Assembly: GCA_021819435.1 (NCBI GenBank)
Contig: JAKARB010000015.1
Location: 53,710-117,709 of the forward strand
Direction of reading: 5' to 3'
DNA: 64,000 bases
Source of the DNA: Pseudomonadota bacterium
Lineage (GTDB): Bacteria > Pseudomonadota > Gammaproteobacteria > Burkholderiales > Burkholderiaceae_C
In this document: positions 47,182 to 58,081 of the stretch, piece after piece
Layout of the letters: the number at the start of each line of letters is the position of its first letter
Position numbering within the stretch: the first letter of the stretch is position 1
Notes under the pieces: model-generated
The model's input: only the letters and a program-made list of their open reading frames with translations
Told to the model about the DNA's origin: nothing
Database searches by the model: none
Translations under genes and position numbers: made by a program

Positions 47182-48327
47182 ATGCCAGCTCCTCGTTTCC
47201 CTGTTGATCAAGCTGCGGCGCCACGCATGGCCCAGCCCACTCCCACCCTGCTCGGTCTGGAGCTGATGCGCTTCGTCTGCGCGCTCTCGGTGCTGCTGTG
47301 GCACTACCAGCATTTCTACGTGGTCGGCCCTGTCACGGCTGAACTGGTGCACGACCACGCCGTGCAGCCGCTGGCGGGCTGGCTGGCGCCCTTCTATGGG
47401 CAAGGCTGGCTGGGCGTGCAAGCCTTCTGGGCTTTGTCGGGCTTCATCTTCTTCTGGAAATATGGGCAGCCCGTGGCCGAGGGGCGTGTGGCGACTGGAC
47501 GCTTCGCCTGGCTGCGGTTCTCGAGGCTGTACCCGCTGCACCTGGTCACCCTGCTGGCCATGCTCCCGCTGATCGCCTGGTATCGCGCGCAGACGGGGCA
47601 GGACTATGTCTACACCCACAACGACGCCGAGCACTTCGTGCTGCAACTCTTCCTGGCCAGCGATTGGGCGGGGCGCAGCGAGTGGTCATTCAACGGGCCG
47701 ATCTGGAGCATCTCCATCGAGGTGCTGGCCTACGGGGTGTTCTTCGTGCTCAGCCGGCTGGGGTGGGTTCGGCCATGGCAGATCGGCGCGGTAATCGCGG
47801 CCACGGGCACCATCTACGCGCTCAAGCTCACGCCTCATCCGCTGGTGCTGTGCCTGTTCTTCTTTTACCTGGGCGGGCTGACGCATGCGGCGTGGCGCTG
47901 GCTGGGCGCGGCGCCACGCATGGTGCGGCAGGCAGTCCACGCGGGCATGGCCGTGGCGCTGGTGGCGGGCACGGCGTTGACCGCCATCGGCCTGCTGCGC
48001 CCGATGTTCTACGTGGCCTTGCTGACGCCGCTGGCGATGCTGGGCTTGCTGGCCATGGTGCAACCTCGCTCCGAGCGCATTGCCCGGGGCCTGACCACGC
48101 TGGGCCACACCACTTATGCCAGCTACCTGCTGCACTTTCCGCTGCAACTGCTGGCGACCAACCTCAGCGGGGCGGACCCGTCACGCCTGCCCTTGCATTC
48201 ACCCTGGTGGCTGCTGGCTTACCTGGTGGTGACCTTTGGCCTGGCGGCGCTGACCTATCGCTGGCTCGAAGCCCCGGCCCAGGACGCGCTGCGCCGCTGG
48301 TCAGACCACCGTCGTGTGAAAGCCTGA
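47182..48327 (+). CDS. Acyltransferase 3 family membrane protein, second copy
   Basis: This protein of about 381 residues has the family N-terminus LGLELMRFVCALSVLLWHYQ (catalytic His) and LGVQAFWALSGFIFFWKY, followed by about ten helices and RFSRLYPLHLVTLLAML. It probably acylates an envelope glycan. I start at ATG 47182; ATG 47227 is also possible. It is convergent with the GGDEF/EAL gene and overlaps its 3' end by 27 bases. It splits trpE from trpG and is opposite to both. Confidence 0.85.
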   Translation: MPAPRFPVDQAAAPRMAQPTPTLLGLELMRFVCALSVLLWHYQHFYVVGPVTAELVHDHAVQPLAGWLAPFYGQGWLGVQAFWALSGFIFFWKYGQPVAEGRVATGRFAWLRFSRLYPLHLVTLLAMLPLIAWYRAQTGQDYVYTHNDAEHFVLQLFLASDWAGRSEWSFNGPIWSISIEVLAYGVFFVLSRLGWVRPWQIGAVIAATGTIYALKLTPHPLVLCLFFFYLGGLTHAAWRWLGAAPRMVRQAVHAGMAVALVAGTALTAIGLLRPMFYVALLTPLAMLGLLAMVQPRSERIARGLTTLGHTTYASYLLHFPLQLLATNLSGADPSRLPLHSPWWLLAYLVVTFGLAALTYRWLEAPAQDALRRWSDHRRVKA

Positions 48328-50610
48328 TGCGGGCTCGCTCTCTGGCGTGGCTCGGGCCAGCCAGCCAGTGGCCTCGTCCACGCTGAGCGGGCGCGCGTAG
48401 AGATAGCCCTGCAAGGCATGGCAGCCGGCTTCGCGGGCAGCGCGCGCGTGCTCTGGCGTCTCGACGCCTTCGGCCACCACATCGAGGTCGAGCACCGAGG
48501 CCAGGTCGCAGATGGCTTTGACCACGGCCACCGCCTCGTTATTGGGCATGGGGTCGATCAACGAGCGGTCGATCTTCACGGTTTGCAGCGGCAGGCTGCG
48601 CAGCATGTTGAGCGACGAGAAGCCGGTGCCGAAGTCGTCGAGCGCCACTTCCACGCCCTGCTCGCGCAGCAGCCGGATGTGGGCCATGGCCTGATCCATG
48701 TGGGTGACAGCGGCGCTCTCCGTGATCTCCAGCGTCAACGCGTGCGCCGGCAAGCCGTGCTGCCTCAGCGTTTGCATGACCTGCGCCGGGAAGTTGGCAT
48801 CGAGCAATTGCAGCGGCGACACGTTGACCGCCACCGGCACGATGCGCAAGCCGGCCTGGCGCCAGGCCGCGAGCTGCCGGCAGGCCTCGCTGAGGATCTG
48901 TGCGCCCATGGGCACGATCAGGCCCGTGCGTTCGGCCGCCGGGATGAAATCGAGCGGGCTGACGCGGCCAATGCCCGGGCGGTCCCAGCGCACCAGGGCT
49001 TCGAACCCGATGACCTCGCCGCGCTGGGCGCAGACCTTGGGCTGGTAGACCAGCGTGAACTCATGGTTCTGCAAGCCGGCCCGCAAGGCCTGCTCGGCGC
49101 TGAAGAAGGCCGCCATGCCTTGCTTGATCTGGTCGGCGGCGAACTGCACTGAGGTGCCAGGCAGGCGCTTGGCTTCGTGCATGGCGGCATGCGCGGCCTG
49201 CAACAGTTGCTCGGGGCCGGTGGACGATGACGGGTGCGTGGCCACGCCCATCGACACGTCGATGTAGAAGTGGTGCTCGCGCACGGCCAAGGGCTCGCTG
49301 AGCAGACGGCGCACGGTGTGAGCCAGGTCGGTGGAGACACGAGCTGGATCACCCTGGGCGGGGGCCAGCAGCGCGAACTCATCTTCGCCCAGGCGCATGA
49401 CCTCGGCACGGTCTTGCAATTGGTCGCGCAGCAGGTGGGCCAGGCCGGTGAGCACCTCATCGCCGACCCTGTGGCCATGGGCCTCGTTGAAGAACTTGAA
49501 GCGATCGACGTCGAGCAGCAGCAGCACGAAGCCATCCTGGTCCCAGTCCTCGAAACAGGTGCCCAGGCGGCGCAAGAGGGCCGTGCGGTTGGGCAGGCCC
49601 GTGAGCTCATCGTGGCGCGAACGCCATTGCAGGGCCTGGGCCGCCGTCTGCTGGGCCGTCTCGTCCGACACCACCACTTGCAACGCCTGCTGTCCGTCCC
49701 AATCGACCTGCCAGGCCTTGTAGCGCAGGTGCAGCCGCCGGCCATCGAGCGAGAGCCGCTCGCCGCCCCACTCGGCCTGCTCCAGCTGGCCCCGGGTCAC
49801 CTGCGCGGCCAAATCGGTCGCGGTGTCGCGGTCGGTGGCCGGCACCGTGCGCGCCAGCCATTCAGACGAGAAGACCTCTGGCGCCTCGCTGATCGCGTCC
49901 ATGCCGAAGATGCGGCGAAAGGCCGGGTTGGCGTAGGCCAGCACGCCTCGTCGAACCACGGCCACGCCTTGGGGCGAGCGCTCGGTCAGGGCGAAGAATC
50001 GGTCCTTGAGCCGGTTGGCACGCGCCGCCGAACGCACCATGGCCGCGTACAGCAAGGCCAGGCAAAGCGTCAGGCGCAGCACCGCCGACACCGTGGCCTG
50101 CGTGGGCACGGCGGCGTCCCCACCGAACACGAACGTGAAGTGATTCAGCCCCAGCAGAACCAGCACCACCCCCACGGTGCGCTGACTCAACCCGCCACCC
50201 CATAACCAACGGCAAACGACCAGCCCCACCAAAGTGTTCAGGAGCCCGGCCCCAGCCTGGGCGAATTGGATGTCATGCGACAGCAAACCACCGTACATCG
50301 CCGCCTGCCCGAAAAACAGCACCGGCGCCGCATGGCGCGGCCAGCGCTTGCGAGACAGGTGAACCAGGCCCGCGATCAGCAGCGTCAGAGAGCCTGCGGC
50401 CACCCCGACCAGCCCGACGAAACCCAGCATGTGCAAGGCCGGCATGGGATCGCGCCAGGCCCAATAGGCGATCGGGTTGAAGCAGTAGACCAGGTGAGCA
50501 AGCCCCAACAGCGCCGCGAAGATCAGCGAACGGTCCTTGCGCCAGACCAGCAGCAGGGAGCTGCCGGTGACCAGCATCACGGCGATGAAAAAGGCGAATG
50601 GGTACAGCAC
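48301..50610 (-). CDS. Membrane GGDEF/EAL protein, likely c-di-GMP phosphodiesterase
   Basis: The 769-residue protein has about six N-terminal helices (residues 1-185), a PAS-like region (about 200-320), a GGDEF domain whose signature reads RLGEDEFALL, and an EAL domain with GFEALVRW, NVSPLQL, EITES, DDFGTG, KIDRS, EGVET and QGYLY, all catalytic positions kept. The altered GGDEF (Gly to Glu) and absent RxxD I-site suggest an inactive cyclase with an active phosphodiesterase. The frame begins at GTG 50610 without a ribosome site; a well-placed ATG at 50662 is one base out of frame. Confidence 0.88.
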   Translation of the reverse strand: MLYPFAFFIAVMLVTGSSLLLVWRKDRSLIFAALLGLAHLVYCFNPIAYWAWRDPMPALHMLGFVGLVGVAAGSLTLLIAGLVHLSRKRWPRHAAPVLFFGQAAMYGGLLSHDIQFAQAGAGLLNTLVGLVVCRWLWGGGLSQRTVGVVLVLLGLNHFTFVFGGDAAVPTQATVSAVLRLTLCLALLYAAMVRSAARANRLKDRFFALTERSPQGVAVVRRGVLAYANPAFRRIFGMDAISEAPEVFSSEWLARTVPATDRDTATDLAAQVTRGQLEQAEWGGERLSLDGRRLHLRYKAWQVDWDGQQALQVVVSDETAQQTAAQALQWRSRHDELTGLPNRTALLRRLGTCFEDWDQDGFVLLLLDVDRFKFFNEAHGHRVGDEVLTGLAHLLRDQLQDRAEVMRLGEDEFALLAPAQGDPARVSTDLAHTVRRLLSEPLAVREHHFYIDVSMGVATHPSSSTGPEQLLQAAHAAMHEAKRLPGTSVQFAADQIKQGMAAFFSAEQALRAGLQNHEFTLVYQPKVCAQRGEVIGFEALVRWDRPGIGRVSPLDFIPAAERTGLIVPMGAQILSEACRQLAAWRQAGLRIVPVAVNVSPLQLLDANFPAQVMQTLRQHGLPAHALTLEITESAAVTHMDQAMAHIRLLREQGVEVALDDFGTGFSSLNMLRSLPLQTVKIDRSLIDPMPNNEAVAVVKAICDLASVLDLDVVAEGVETPEHARAAREAGCHALQGYLYARPLSVDEATGWLARATPESEPASGFHTTVV

Positions 50611-50811
50611 GGTCTGGAAGGCCCGCGAAAGCAGGCTGTCTGGGTCTTCCAGAATCGTTCATCGCCCCCTGCTGAGGCATGGGTGGAATCCCGCCCGAGG
50701 CGTTGAACAATGCCGGATTTCACCCCCTGAATCCAGGGAGCCCAGATACCGGCCAAACCCGCCGTTCCCAGCGAATTCCCCGCGATTCCCCGCAGGTTCG
50801 CTTCGAGAGCC

Positions 50812-52290
<1,479 letters not shown>

Positions 52291-52707
52291 GGTGGGGGCC
52301 TCCAAGCCCAGGGCTCATGCCGGGCGGGCGGCTCTTCGCCGCGTGCCACGGAGATGTTTCGTCTTGCTCACCCTTTTTGGGAAATTCTGGAGGAAGCGCC
52401 GACGCTGCATTCACCAACGTTTACAGCGCTTACCGATTTCACCAGGTGAACTCATCACGCGTGCGTGGCGGCCACCTATCATCGCGCCGCTCACACACAC
52501 GAAAACCTTCAGGCAGGTTTCAGCATCGCCAGGGCCATGCCCCCCGGTCGTGCGCACCTTTGGTCTGTTTGCGTGAGACGAACATGGAACCAGTGTAGCA
52601 GGGGGTGTTTGACAGGCCACCGACCGGGGGAGTTCCCTAGGGACCAGGGAAAACGAAGGTTGTGTGACACGCTGCACGGGTAACAATTCATTACGGCCCC
52701 TTCCAAG
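52291..52707. other. Divergent spacer between trpE and the chalcone-isomerase-like gene
   Basis: The 417 bases contain no supported gene. A TTGACA on the plus strand (52606-52611) lacks a good -10 at 17 bases, and a TCCCTAGGGA palindrome (52634-52643) follows it. On the minus strand I find no tandem Trp codons or terminator typical of a trp attenuator. Confidence 0.4.
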
Positions 52708-53373
52708 ATGAGAGACATGACCATGAAGCTGAACCTGGCATCCCCGGCCCGCCCCGGTGCTCGCCTCCTCTGCGGCATCGCTGCGGGGCTCGCCATGAGT
52801 CTGACGAGCGCGGGCACCGCGTGGGCGCAATCCGCCGACACCGTGGGCGTGCACTACCAGCCAACCGTCAAGGTCGAGGGCGTGCCCCTGACCCTCAACG
52901 GCACGGGCGTGTCCTACCGCGCGGTGGCCAAGCTCTACACCGTGGGCCTGTACGTGCCGCAGAAGTCCAACAAGGCCGAGGTGATCTTCTCCAACAGCGG
53001 CCCCAAGGAACTGCGCTTCGTGATGCTGCAAGGCATGCGCGTCGACGAGATCGGCAAGGTCATCACGCGCGGCATCGAGGCCAACAGCCCGCGTCAGGAA
53101 TTCTTCAGCCTCATCCCCGCGATCCGCACGATGGGCGAACAGTTCTCACGCATCCGCCGCCTCAACGCCAACGACACCCTGTCGGTCGAGTACGTGCCCA
53201 AGCGCGGCACGATCTTCTACGTCAACGGCCAGCCCGCCGGCCTGCCGATCGCCGACGCGAACTTCTTCCCCGCCATCCTGCGCGTGTGGCTGGGCACCAA
53301 CCCGACCACGCAAGACCTGAAGGACGCACTGCTCGACCACCGCGCGCAGCCGGTGCTGGAAGCGCTGATGTGA
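52708..53373 (+). CDS. Secreted chalcone-isomerase-like domain protein
   Basis: This 221-residue protein has a signal peptide (about residues 1-40, ending AGTAWA-QS) and a Chalcone_3/CHI-like domain: GVPLTLNGTGVSYRAVAKLY, TVGLYVPQKSNKAEVIF, LRFVMLQGMRVDEIGKVI and ILRVWLGTNPTTQDLKDALL. Family members in Proteobacteria are periplasmic proteins of unknown role with the chalcone isomerase fold. Nearby ATGs at 52717 and 52723 are alternative starts. A terminator follows at 53424. Confidence 0.85.
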   Translation: MRDMTMKLNLASPARPGARLLCGIAAGLAMSLTSAGTAWAQSADTVGVHYQPTVKVEGVPLTLNGTGVSYRAVAKLYTVGLYVPQKSNKAEVIFSNSGPKELRFVMLQGMRVDEIGKVITRGIEANSPRQEFFSLIPAIRTMGEQFSRIRRLNANDTLSVEYVPKRGTIFYVNGQPAGLPIADANFFPAILRVWLGTNPTTQDLKDALLDHRAQPVLEALM

Positions 53374-53423
53374 TGTGATCGGCTGGTTCGCGCCGCTCAG
53401 GCGGGCGAGCCGGCGTGACGACG

Positions 53424-53443
53424 ACGGGGCCCTCGGGCCCCGT
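53424..53443 (+). terminator. Hairpin terminator after the chalcone-isomerase-like gene
   Basis: A 9-bp stem ACGGGGCCC / GGGCCCCGT with a 2-base loop is followed by TTGCGTT. It lies between convergent genes. The U-run is short, so strength is uncertain. Confidence 0.6.
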
Positions 53444-53486
53444 TTGCGTTGTAGGGAAGCGTGCTAGATGGGTTGCCTGCTCGCGT

Positions 53487-54200
53487 TCAACCTTTGAACA
53501 ATCGGGCCCAGTCGACCTGATCGAGCCGGTTGACGTGCGCCAGGGCGGGCACCTCTGAGATGGGGTGGCCATGGTTGTAGCCGTAGGTCACCAGCAGCAC
53601 CGGGCAACCCGCCGCGCGGGCGGCCTGCGCGTCGTTGCTGGAGTCGCCCACCATCAGGGTGGCCCCTGGCTCGCGGCCCAGGGCCTCGCAGGTTTTGAGC
53701 AGTGGCAGCGGATCAGGCTTCTTGCGTGCGAAGGCATCGCCGCCGAAGACGTGGCGGAAGTGCGGCCGCAGGCCCTTGCGTTCAAGCAGTTGCTCGGCAA
53801 ACACAGTGGGCTTGTTGGTCAGGCAGGCCAGGGGCACGCCGAGGTCACGCAGTTGTTGCAACCCCTCGGCCACACCGGGGAAGACATCGGCATGCTGACC
53901 GTTGAGCCGGTCGTAATGGCGCTGGTAGTGCTGCCAGGCCTCGGGCACAGCCGCCACAGCCTCGGGCGCGTCATCGGGCAGGCCCCAGGCGTGGGCCAGG
54001 CTGCGGCGCAGCAGGTCCTCGGTGCCCTTGCCCACGGTCAGCGAGAGGAAGGTGCGGTCCACGCGAGCCAGTTCGATGGGGTGGCAACCCATGTCGGCCA
54101 GGGTGTGCTGCAGGACGATGTGGAAATCGCCGAGGGTGTCAACCATGGTGCCGTCTAGGTCGATGATGGCGGCGTGGAGGGAGAGTTGGTTCAACGGCAT
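53487..54200 (-). CDS. gph: Phosphoglycolate phosphatase, HAD family
   Basis: The 237-residue HAD hydrolase starts MPLNQLSLHAAIIDLDGTMV with the motif I Asp pair DLDGT, motif II LTNKP, motif III Lys in KKPDPLPL and motif IV GDSSNDAQAAR. It dephosphorylates 2-phosphoglycolate from DNA repair or photorespiration-like oxygenation. A longer reading to 54275 is less likely. In related genomes gph often precedes trpE directly; here the chalcone-isomerase-like gene lies between them on the other strand. Confidence 0.9.
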   Translation of the reverse strand: MPLNQLSLHAAIIDLDGTMVDTLGDFHIVLQHTLADMGCHPIELARVDRTFLSLTVGKGTEDLLRRSLAHAWGLPDDAPEAVAAVPEAWQHYQRHYDRLNGQHADVFPGVAEGLQQLRDLGVPLACLTNKPTVFAEQLLERKGLRPHFRHVFGGDAFARKKPDPLPLLKTCEALGREPGATLMVGDSSNDAQAARAAGCPVLLVTYGYNHGHPISEVPALAHVNRLDQVDWARLFKG

Positions 54201-54275
54201 GCAGTCAGTAACCATGGAATGAAGTCCGTAACGAGGGACGACTCGACCGACATCGCCCCGAAGCAGCCCCAGCAA

Positions 54276-56168
54276 CTATGACGCAGCAGAGTCAAGTGCC
54301 CTGTACGCCTGTTGCGGATCATTCGGCTCCTCAGGCCGGGTCATCACGAGTCTCCCATCCCGCATCAAGGGCCTCAAATAGTTTTGCCGAACCACCTCAG
54401 GGTTGCGACGCAACACCAGAGCCAACTCGTCCACGGGCCACGCCCGCAGGCTACATAGCGCCACCACCAGGTCTTGCGTCTCTTGCGGTGGGTGGCGGCG
54501 GCCAATGCTGCCCAGCCGTGCAGCGAGGGAGCCAGGTAGGCCGTCTAGCAATGCCTTACGCACGGCTTCGCTTTCGGCGTCGGTCGGGTTGCTAGATAAG
54601 CCCTCAGGGTTGCTAGATAAGGCAGGGGGGTTACCAGATAAGCGCTCGGGGTTACCAGATAAGGCGCTCAGGCCCAAACGCTCAGCTGCCACATAGTAAG
54701 TGGCCGAAACGCGGCCTTTTTGCACCAGCAGCCCGGCGTCGCGAAGGCGGCGCAGTGCAGCGCTAGCGGTCAAGGTATCTACCTTGGTCAGTGCACGGAA
54801 GTTGGCATTGTCGATCGCCCCAGCTTCACGCACCACGATCAGGGCCTTGGCTTCATCACTGCTGAGTTGTGCATCCTTGAACTGGGCCAGCCAGGCCACG
54901 TCTTCCGCGCCCAGGAAGTGGTGAAAAAAGTACCTCGCCACGAACTGATCATGACCCCGGTCCGATTCAAACAGAGGCGGGGTCAGGCCCGCCTGCTCCA
55001 TCGTTTCGCGCATCACGCGAATGCCGCTGCCTTTGGTCTCAGCAAAGCGGGTTTCATGCAACACAGCGGCAATGCGGGGGTTGCGAGGTGCGCTGCCAGG
55101 CTCCCCCAGGTGTTCGGGCGATTTAAGCGAGAAGCCTGGGTTGCGAATCTCCAAACGGTTGGCGTAGCGGATGATCTGCACCGGGCTGTGACTGCGGTAA
55201 CTGCGGTGCATCAGTGCATTAACCAAGGCTTCGCGGATCACTCGCTGGGGGATCACGGGCTTGTCCTGGCGTTGCAGGTCACCTTCTTTCAGGTCAAAAC
55301 CTTTGGGCAAATCATCCAACACGGCCGCCTGGGCCCGGCGAATGAGCCGAAACATCGAGTCGCGCATCTCAATGGTGTCGAACCGACGCTCAGGATCAGG
55401 CACCCATTCTCGACCAGGCACACGGATGTAGTCCACCCGCGTCATGGGAAAGCAGCGACGCAACGCCTGGGACTTGCCAAAGAGCATGAGGCCAGCCACC
55501 GTGGGCCGCCAGATGACCTGGTTGGTTTGGATGTCCTGGCTGATGCAGCCAAGCGCGCGCAGCAGTTCTTCGTCACTCCAGCGCAGCTCTTCAGCATCGG
55601 GGTTGGCTTCTGCACGCGATTGCCGGTAGTCAGCCAATGCGTCAGGAGACAGGTCTTCCAGCGTGGCGCCTGGCACCAGGCCTGCGTCAAAGCTCTCTCT
55701 TTGGCGGCCTTGGTAGAACACCGCCAAGTCGTCATCGGTGCAATGCTGATCAGTGCTGCCAATGCGACGTAACGCCCCTTTGGGCAAGCTTTGAGCTTTG
55801 AAAAACACCGGTTTTTCCTGTGCCTGAGCCTCTGGCACAAAAACCACGATCACGGTTTTGCCGTCCACCTGCTCGGTGATCAGTTCAATGCGCACCGGCA
55901 CATTGAATACTTCGCGGCATTGGGTGGCCAGCTCGGCACACAGCTTATCTGGCTGTGGCACGCCCTCCACTTGGTAGCTGGGGAACAGCGCTTGGTCTTC
56001 GCGCACAGCACCGAGCAGCAGCCACCCGCCGCCAAGGCCGGGCTCATTGGCAAAGGCGCAAATGGTTTCCAGCATGGACTTGCCCGCCTCGCTGGCGCGC
56101 TTGGCCTCAATGCGTTCGGTCTCGTCCAGCAAGTTGAGGCTTTGCAGCAGTTCCAGGGCGGTCGTCAT
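54276..56168 (-). CDS. AlbA_2 (Schlafen-like) / HATPase_c_4 protein with heptapeptide-repeat linker
   Basis: The 630-residue protein has an N-terminal AlbA_2/AAA_4 domain (ESLN-like LLDETERIEAKRASEAGKSM, FANEPGLGGGWLLLGAVRED; residues 1-160), a middle part with VIREALVNALMHRSYRSHSP and GSGIRVMRETMEQAG (ATP-binding HATPase_c_4-like, about 300-410) and a winged-helix segment (about 440-505). Then come four tandem 7-residue units (LSGNPER, LSGNPPA, LSSNPEG, LSSNPTD) and a C-terminal winged-helix-like part. Such proteins are annotated as RecG-like or DNA-binding regulators and some act in phage defence. GC looks lower than in flanking genes, which hints at transfer. Function unproven. Confidence 0.8.
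   Translation of the reverse strand: MTTALELLQSLNLLDETERIEAKRASEAGKSMLETICAFANEPGLGGGWLLLGAVREDQALFPSYQVEGVPQPDKLCAELATQCREVFNVPVRIELITEQVDGKTVIVVFVPEAQAQEKPVFFKAQSLPKGALRRIGSTDQHCTDDDLAVFYQGRQRESFDAGLVPGATLEDLSPDALADYRQSRAEANPDAEELRWSDEELLRALGCISQDIQTNQVIWRPTVAGLMLFGKSQALRRCFPMTRVDYIRVPGREWVPDPERRFDTIEMRDSMFRLIRRAQAAVLDDLPKGFDLKEGDLQRQDKPVIPQRVIREALVNALMHRSYRSHSPVQIIRYANRLEIRNPGFSLKSPEHLGEPGSAPRNPRIAAVLHETRFAETKGSGIRVMRETMEQAGLTPPLFESDRGHDQFVARYFFHHFLGAEDVAWLAQFKDAQLSSDEAKALIVVREAGAIDNANFRALTKVDTLTASAALRRLRDAGLLVQKGRVSATYYVAAERLGLSALSGNPERLSGNPPALSSNPEGLSSNPTDAESEAVRKALLDGLPGSLAARLGSIGRRHPPQETQDLVVALCSLRAWPVDELALVLRRNPEVVRQNYLRPLMRDGRLVMTRPEEPNDPQQAYRALDSAAS
54586..54669. repeat. Four 21-base tandem repeats inside the AlbA_2 gene
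   Basis: The units begin at 54586, 54607, 54628 and 54649, each GGGTT(G/A)C(T/C)AGATAAG plus six variable bases. The first two and last two units are more alike, which suggests stepwise duplication. They encode the L-S-(G/S)-N-P-x-x linker in frame. Confidence 0.9.
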
Positions 56169-56466
56169 GGCCTGGTCTCTGTGGTCACACCAGAACCATC
56201 TGCAACATGCACGGTGTCAAACTTCGATGCGTTCTCTGCAGTGGACAGGGATTTCAGCATGGGGTATTCAACGTGAGCAAACCGGCTATTGGAGACGGCA
56301 TTGAGTTTAGACCTTCATCCTCAAACCGCAGTTGACATGCCAAGCTCGAAGCAAACACGCTGGGGCCGCGACCACAGTTTGGTCAATTTCAGCCGCCCCA
56401 CAAACAAGTGCCCCTCCCCCGTGCACACACCACACGCCGCCCCCTCGACCCAGGGCCAACCCTCAT

Positions 56467-56495
56467 TTGACAATCTATCTTTTCAAATATAAAGT
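56467..56495 (+). promoter_or_regulatory. Promoter of the flavin monooxygenase gene
   Basis: A consensus TTGACA (56467-56472), 17 bases and TAAAGT (56490-56495; TATAAA at 56488 is an alternative) lie in an AT-rich patch about 95 bases before the ATG at 56591. The rest of the 420-base spacer back to 56169 holds no gene that I can support. Confidence 0.7.
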
Positions 56496-56590
56496 GCGCA
56501 CACTCGTTATCACATTGCAGCCGGGGCGCGCTTGCTCGGCGTCAACGGCCTGATGGCCCGCCCCCTGACCTCGCACACGGAGACTCCCAC

Positions 56591-58081
56591 ATGGCTGAAC
56601 ACTTTGACGTCCTGATCGTGGGCGCCGGCCTGTCCGGCATCGGCGCGGCCCGCCACCTCAAGACCCAATGCCCCGGCAAGACGTTTGCCATCCTGGAAGG
56701 CCGTGACACCATCGGCGGCACCTGGGACCTGTTCCGCTACCCCGGCATCCGCTCCGACTCGGACATGTACACCCTGGGCTACAACTTCAAGCCCTGGACC
56801 GAGAAGCAGGTCATCGCCGACGGTCACCGCATCCGCAACTACATCCAGGAAACGGCCCGCGAGAACGACCTGGAGCGCCACATCCGCTACGGCAGCAAGG
56901 TCACCTCGGCCGACTGGCATTCCGACACCGCCACCTGGACGGTGACCGTGCAGAAGAAGTCCGGCGAGGCAGTGCAGCTCACCTGCAACTGGCTGATGAT
57001 GTGCTCCGGCTACTACAACTACGAAGAAGGCTTCACGCCAGAGTTCAAGGGCCGTGAGGATTTCAAGGGCCAGGTCATCCACCCGCAGTTCTGGCCCGAG
57101 AACCTCGACTACAGCGGCAAGCGCGTGGTCGTGATCGGCTCGGGCGCCACCGCCATCACCCTCATCCCCTCGATGACGGACAAGGCCAAGCTGGTGACCA
57201 TGCTGCAGCGCACGCCCAGCTACGTGATCTCGGTGCCGCAATTCGACCCGATGGTGCGCTTCCTGCTGAAGTTCCTGCCGGCGATGACGGTCTACAACAT
57301 CAGCCGCGCGCGCAACAACTTCATCACGCAAGGCATCTTCAAGCTCTCGCGCAAGTTCCCCAACTTCATGCGCTGGCTGCTGCTCAAGCAGGTGAAGGCC
57401 CAGGTCGGCCCGAACTTCGACATGAAGCACTTCACGCCGCCCTACAACCCCTGGGATCAGCGCCTGTGCGCCGTGCCCAACGGCGACATGTTCAAGGCCA
57501 TCCGCAAGGGCCGCGCCAACGTGGTGACCGACCACATCGACTGCTTCGTCGAGAACGGCATCAAGCTGAAGTCAGGCCAGGTGCTGGAGGCCGACATCAT
57601 CGTGACGGCCACGGGCCTGAACCTGCGCCTGTTTGGCGGCATGGCCATGACGGTGGACGGCAAGGCCATCGAGATGAACCAACACATCTCGTACAAGGGC
57701 CTGATGTTCAGCGACATCCCGAACTTCTCGAACGCGCTGGGCTATACCAACGCCTCGTGGACGCTGAAGGCCGACCTGATCGCCGAGTACGTGTGCCGCC
57801 TGCTCAAGCACATGGACAAGACGGGCACCCGCATCGCCGTGCCCGAGCGCAAGGACCCCAACGTCAAGCCCACGCAACTGCTTGAGATGTCTTCCGGCTA
57901 CGTGGCCCGCGCCGAGGCCTACCTGCCCAAGGGCGCCGACCGCGCGCCGTGGAAGCTCTACCAGAACTACGCGCTGGACAAGGAGCAGCTGCGCAACGGC
58001 AAGCTGGAAGACGGCGTGATGGCCTTCCGCAAGCCGCACGTGGCGGGTGCCACCACCTCGGCAACGCGCAAGGCGGCTTGA
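56591..58081 (+). CDS. Flavin-dependent Baeyer-Villiger-type monooxygenase (EthA-like)
   Basis: This 496-residue enzyme has the FAD Rossmann motif GAGLSGIG (residues 11-18), the EGRDTIGGTWDLFRYPGIRS block, the Baeyer-Villiger fingerprint FKGQVIHPQFWP (from residue 158) and the NADPH motif GSGATA, then ATGLN. The family oxidises ketones to esters or thio-compounds to S-oxides with NADPH and oxygen. The natural substrate is unknown. It has its own consensus promoter and converges with the antiporter gene at a shared hairpin. Confidence 0.9.
   Translation: MAEHFDVLIVGAGLSGIGAARHLKTQCPGKTFAILEGRDTIGGTWDLFRYPGIRSDSDMYTLGYNFKPWTEKQVIADGHRIRNYIQETARENDLERHIRYGSKVTSADWHSDTATWTVTVQKKSGEAVQLTCNWLMMCSGYYNYEEGFTPEFKGREDFKGQVIHPQFWPENLDYSGKRVVVIGSGATAITLIPSMTDKAKLVTMLQRTPSYVISVPQFDPMVRFLLKFLPAMTVYNISRARNNFITQGIFKLSRKFPNFMRWLLLKQVKAQVGPNFDMKHFTPPYNPWDQRLCAVPNGDMFKAIRKGRANVVTDHIDCFVENGIKLKSGQVLEADIIVTATGLNLRLFGGMAMTVDGKAIEMNQHISYKGLMFSDIPNFSNALGYTNASWTLKADLIAEYVCRLLKHMDKTGTRIAVPERKDPNVKPTQLLEMSSGYVARAEAYLPKGADRAPWKLYQNYALDKEQLRNGKLEDGVMAFRKPHVAGATTSATRKAA

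Noticed and set aside
52291..52707. trp attenuator with leader peptide before trpE
   Set aside because: No short reading frame with tandem Trp codons and no terminator/antiterminator pair could be found on the minus strand.
54586..54669. Tandem repeats considered as a CRISPR array
   Set aside because: Units are 21 bases with no unique spacers, lie in frame inside a coding gene and encode a regular heptapeptide.
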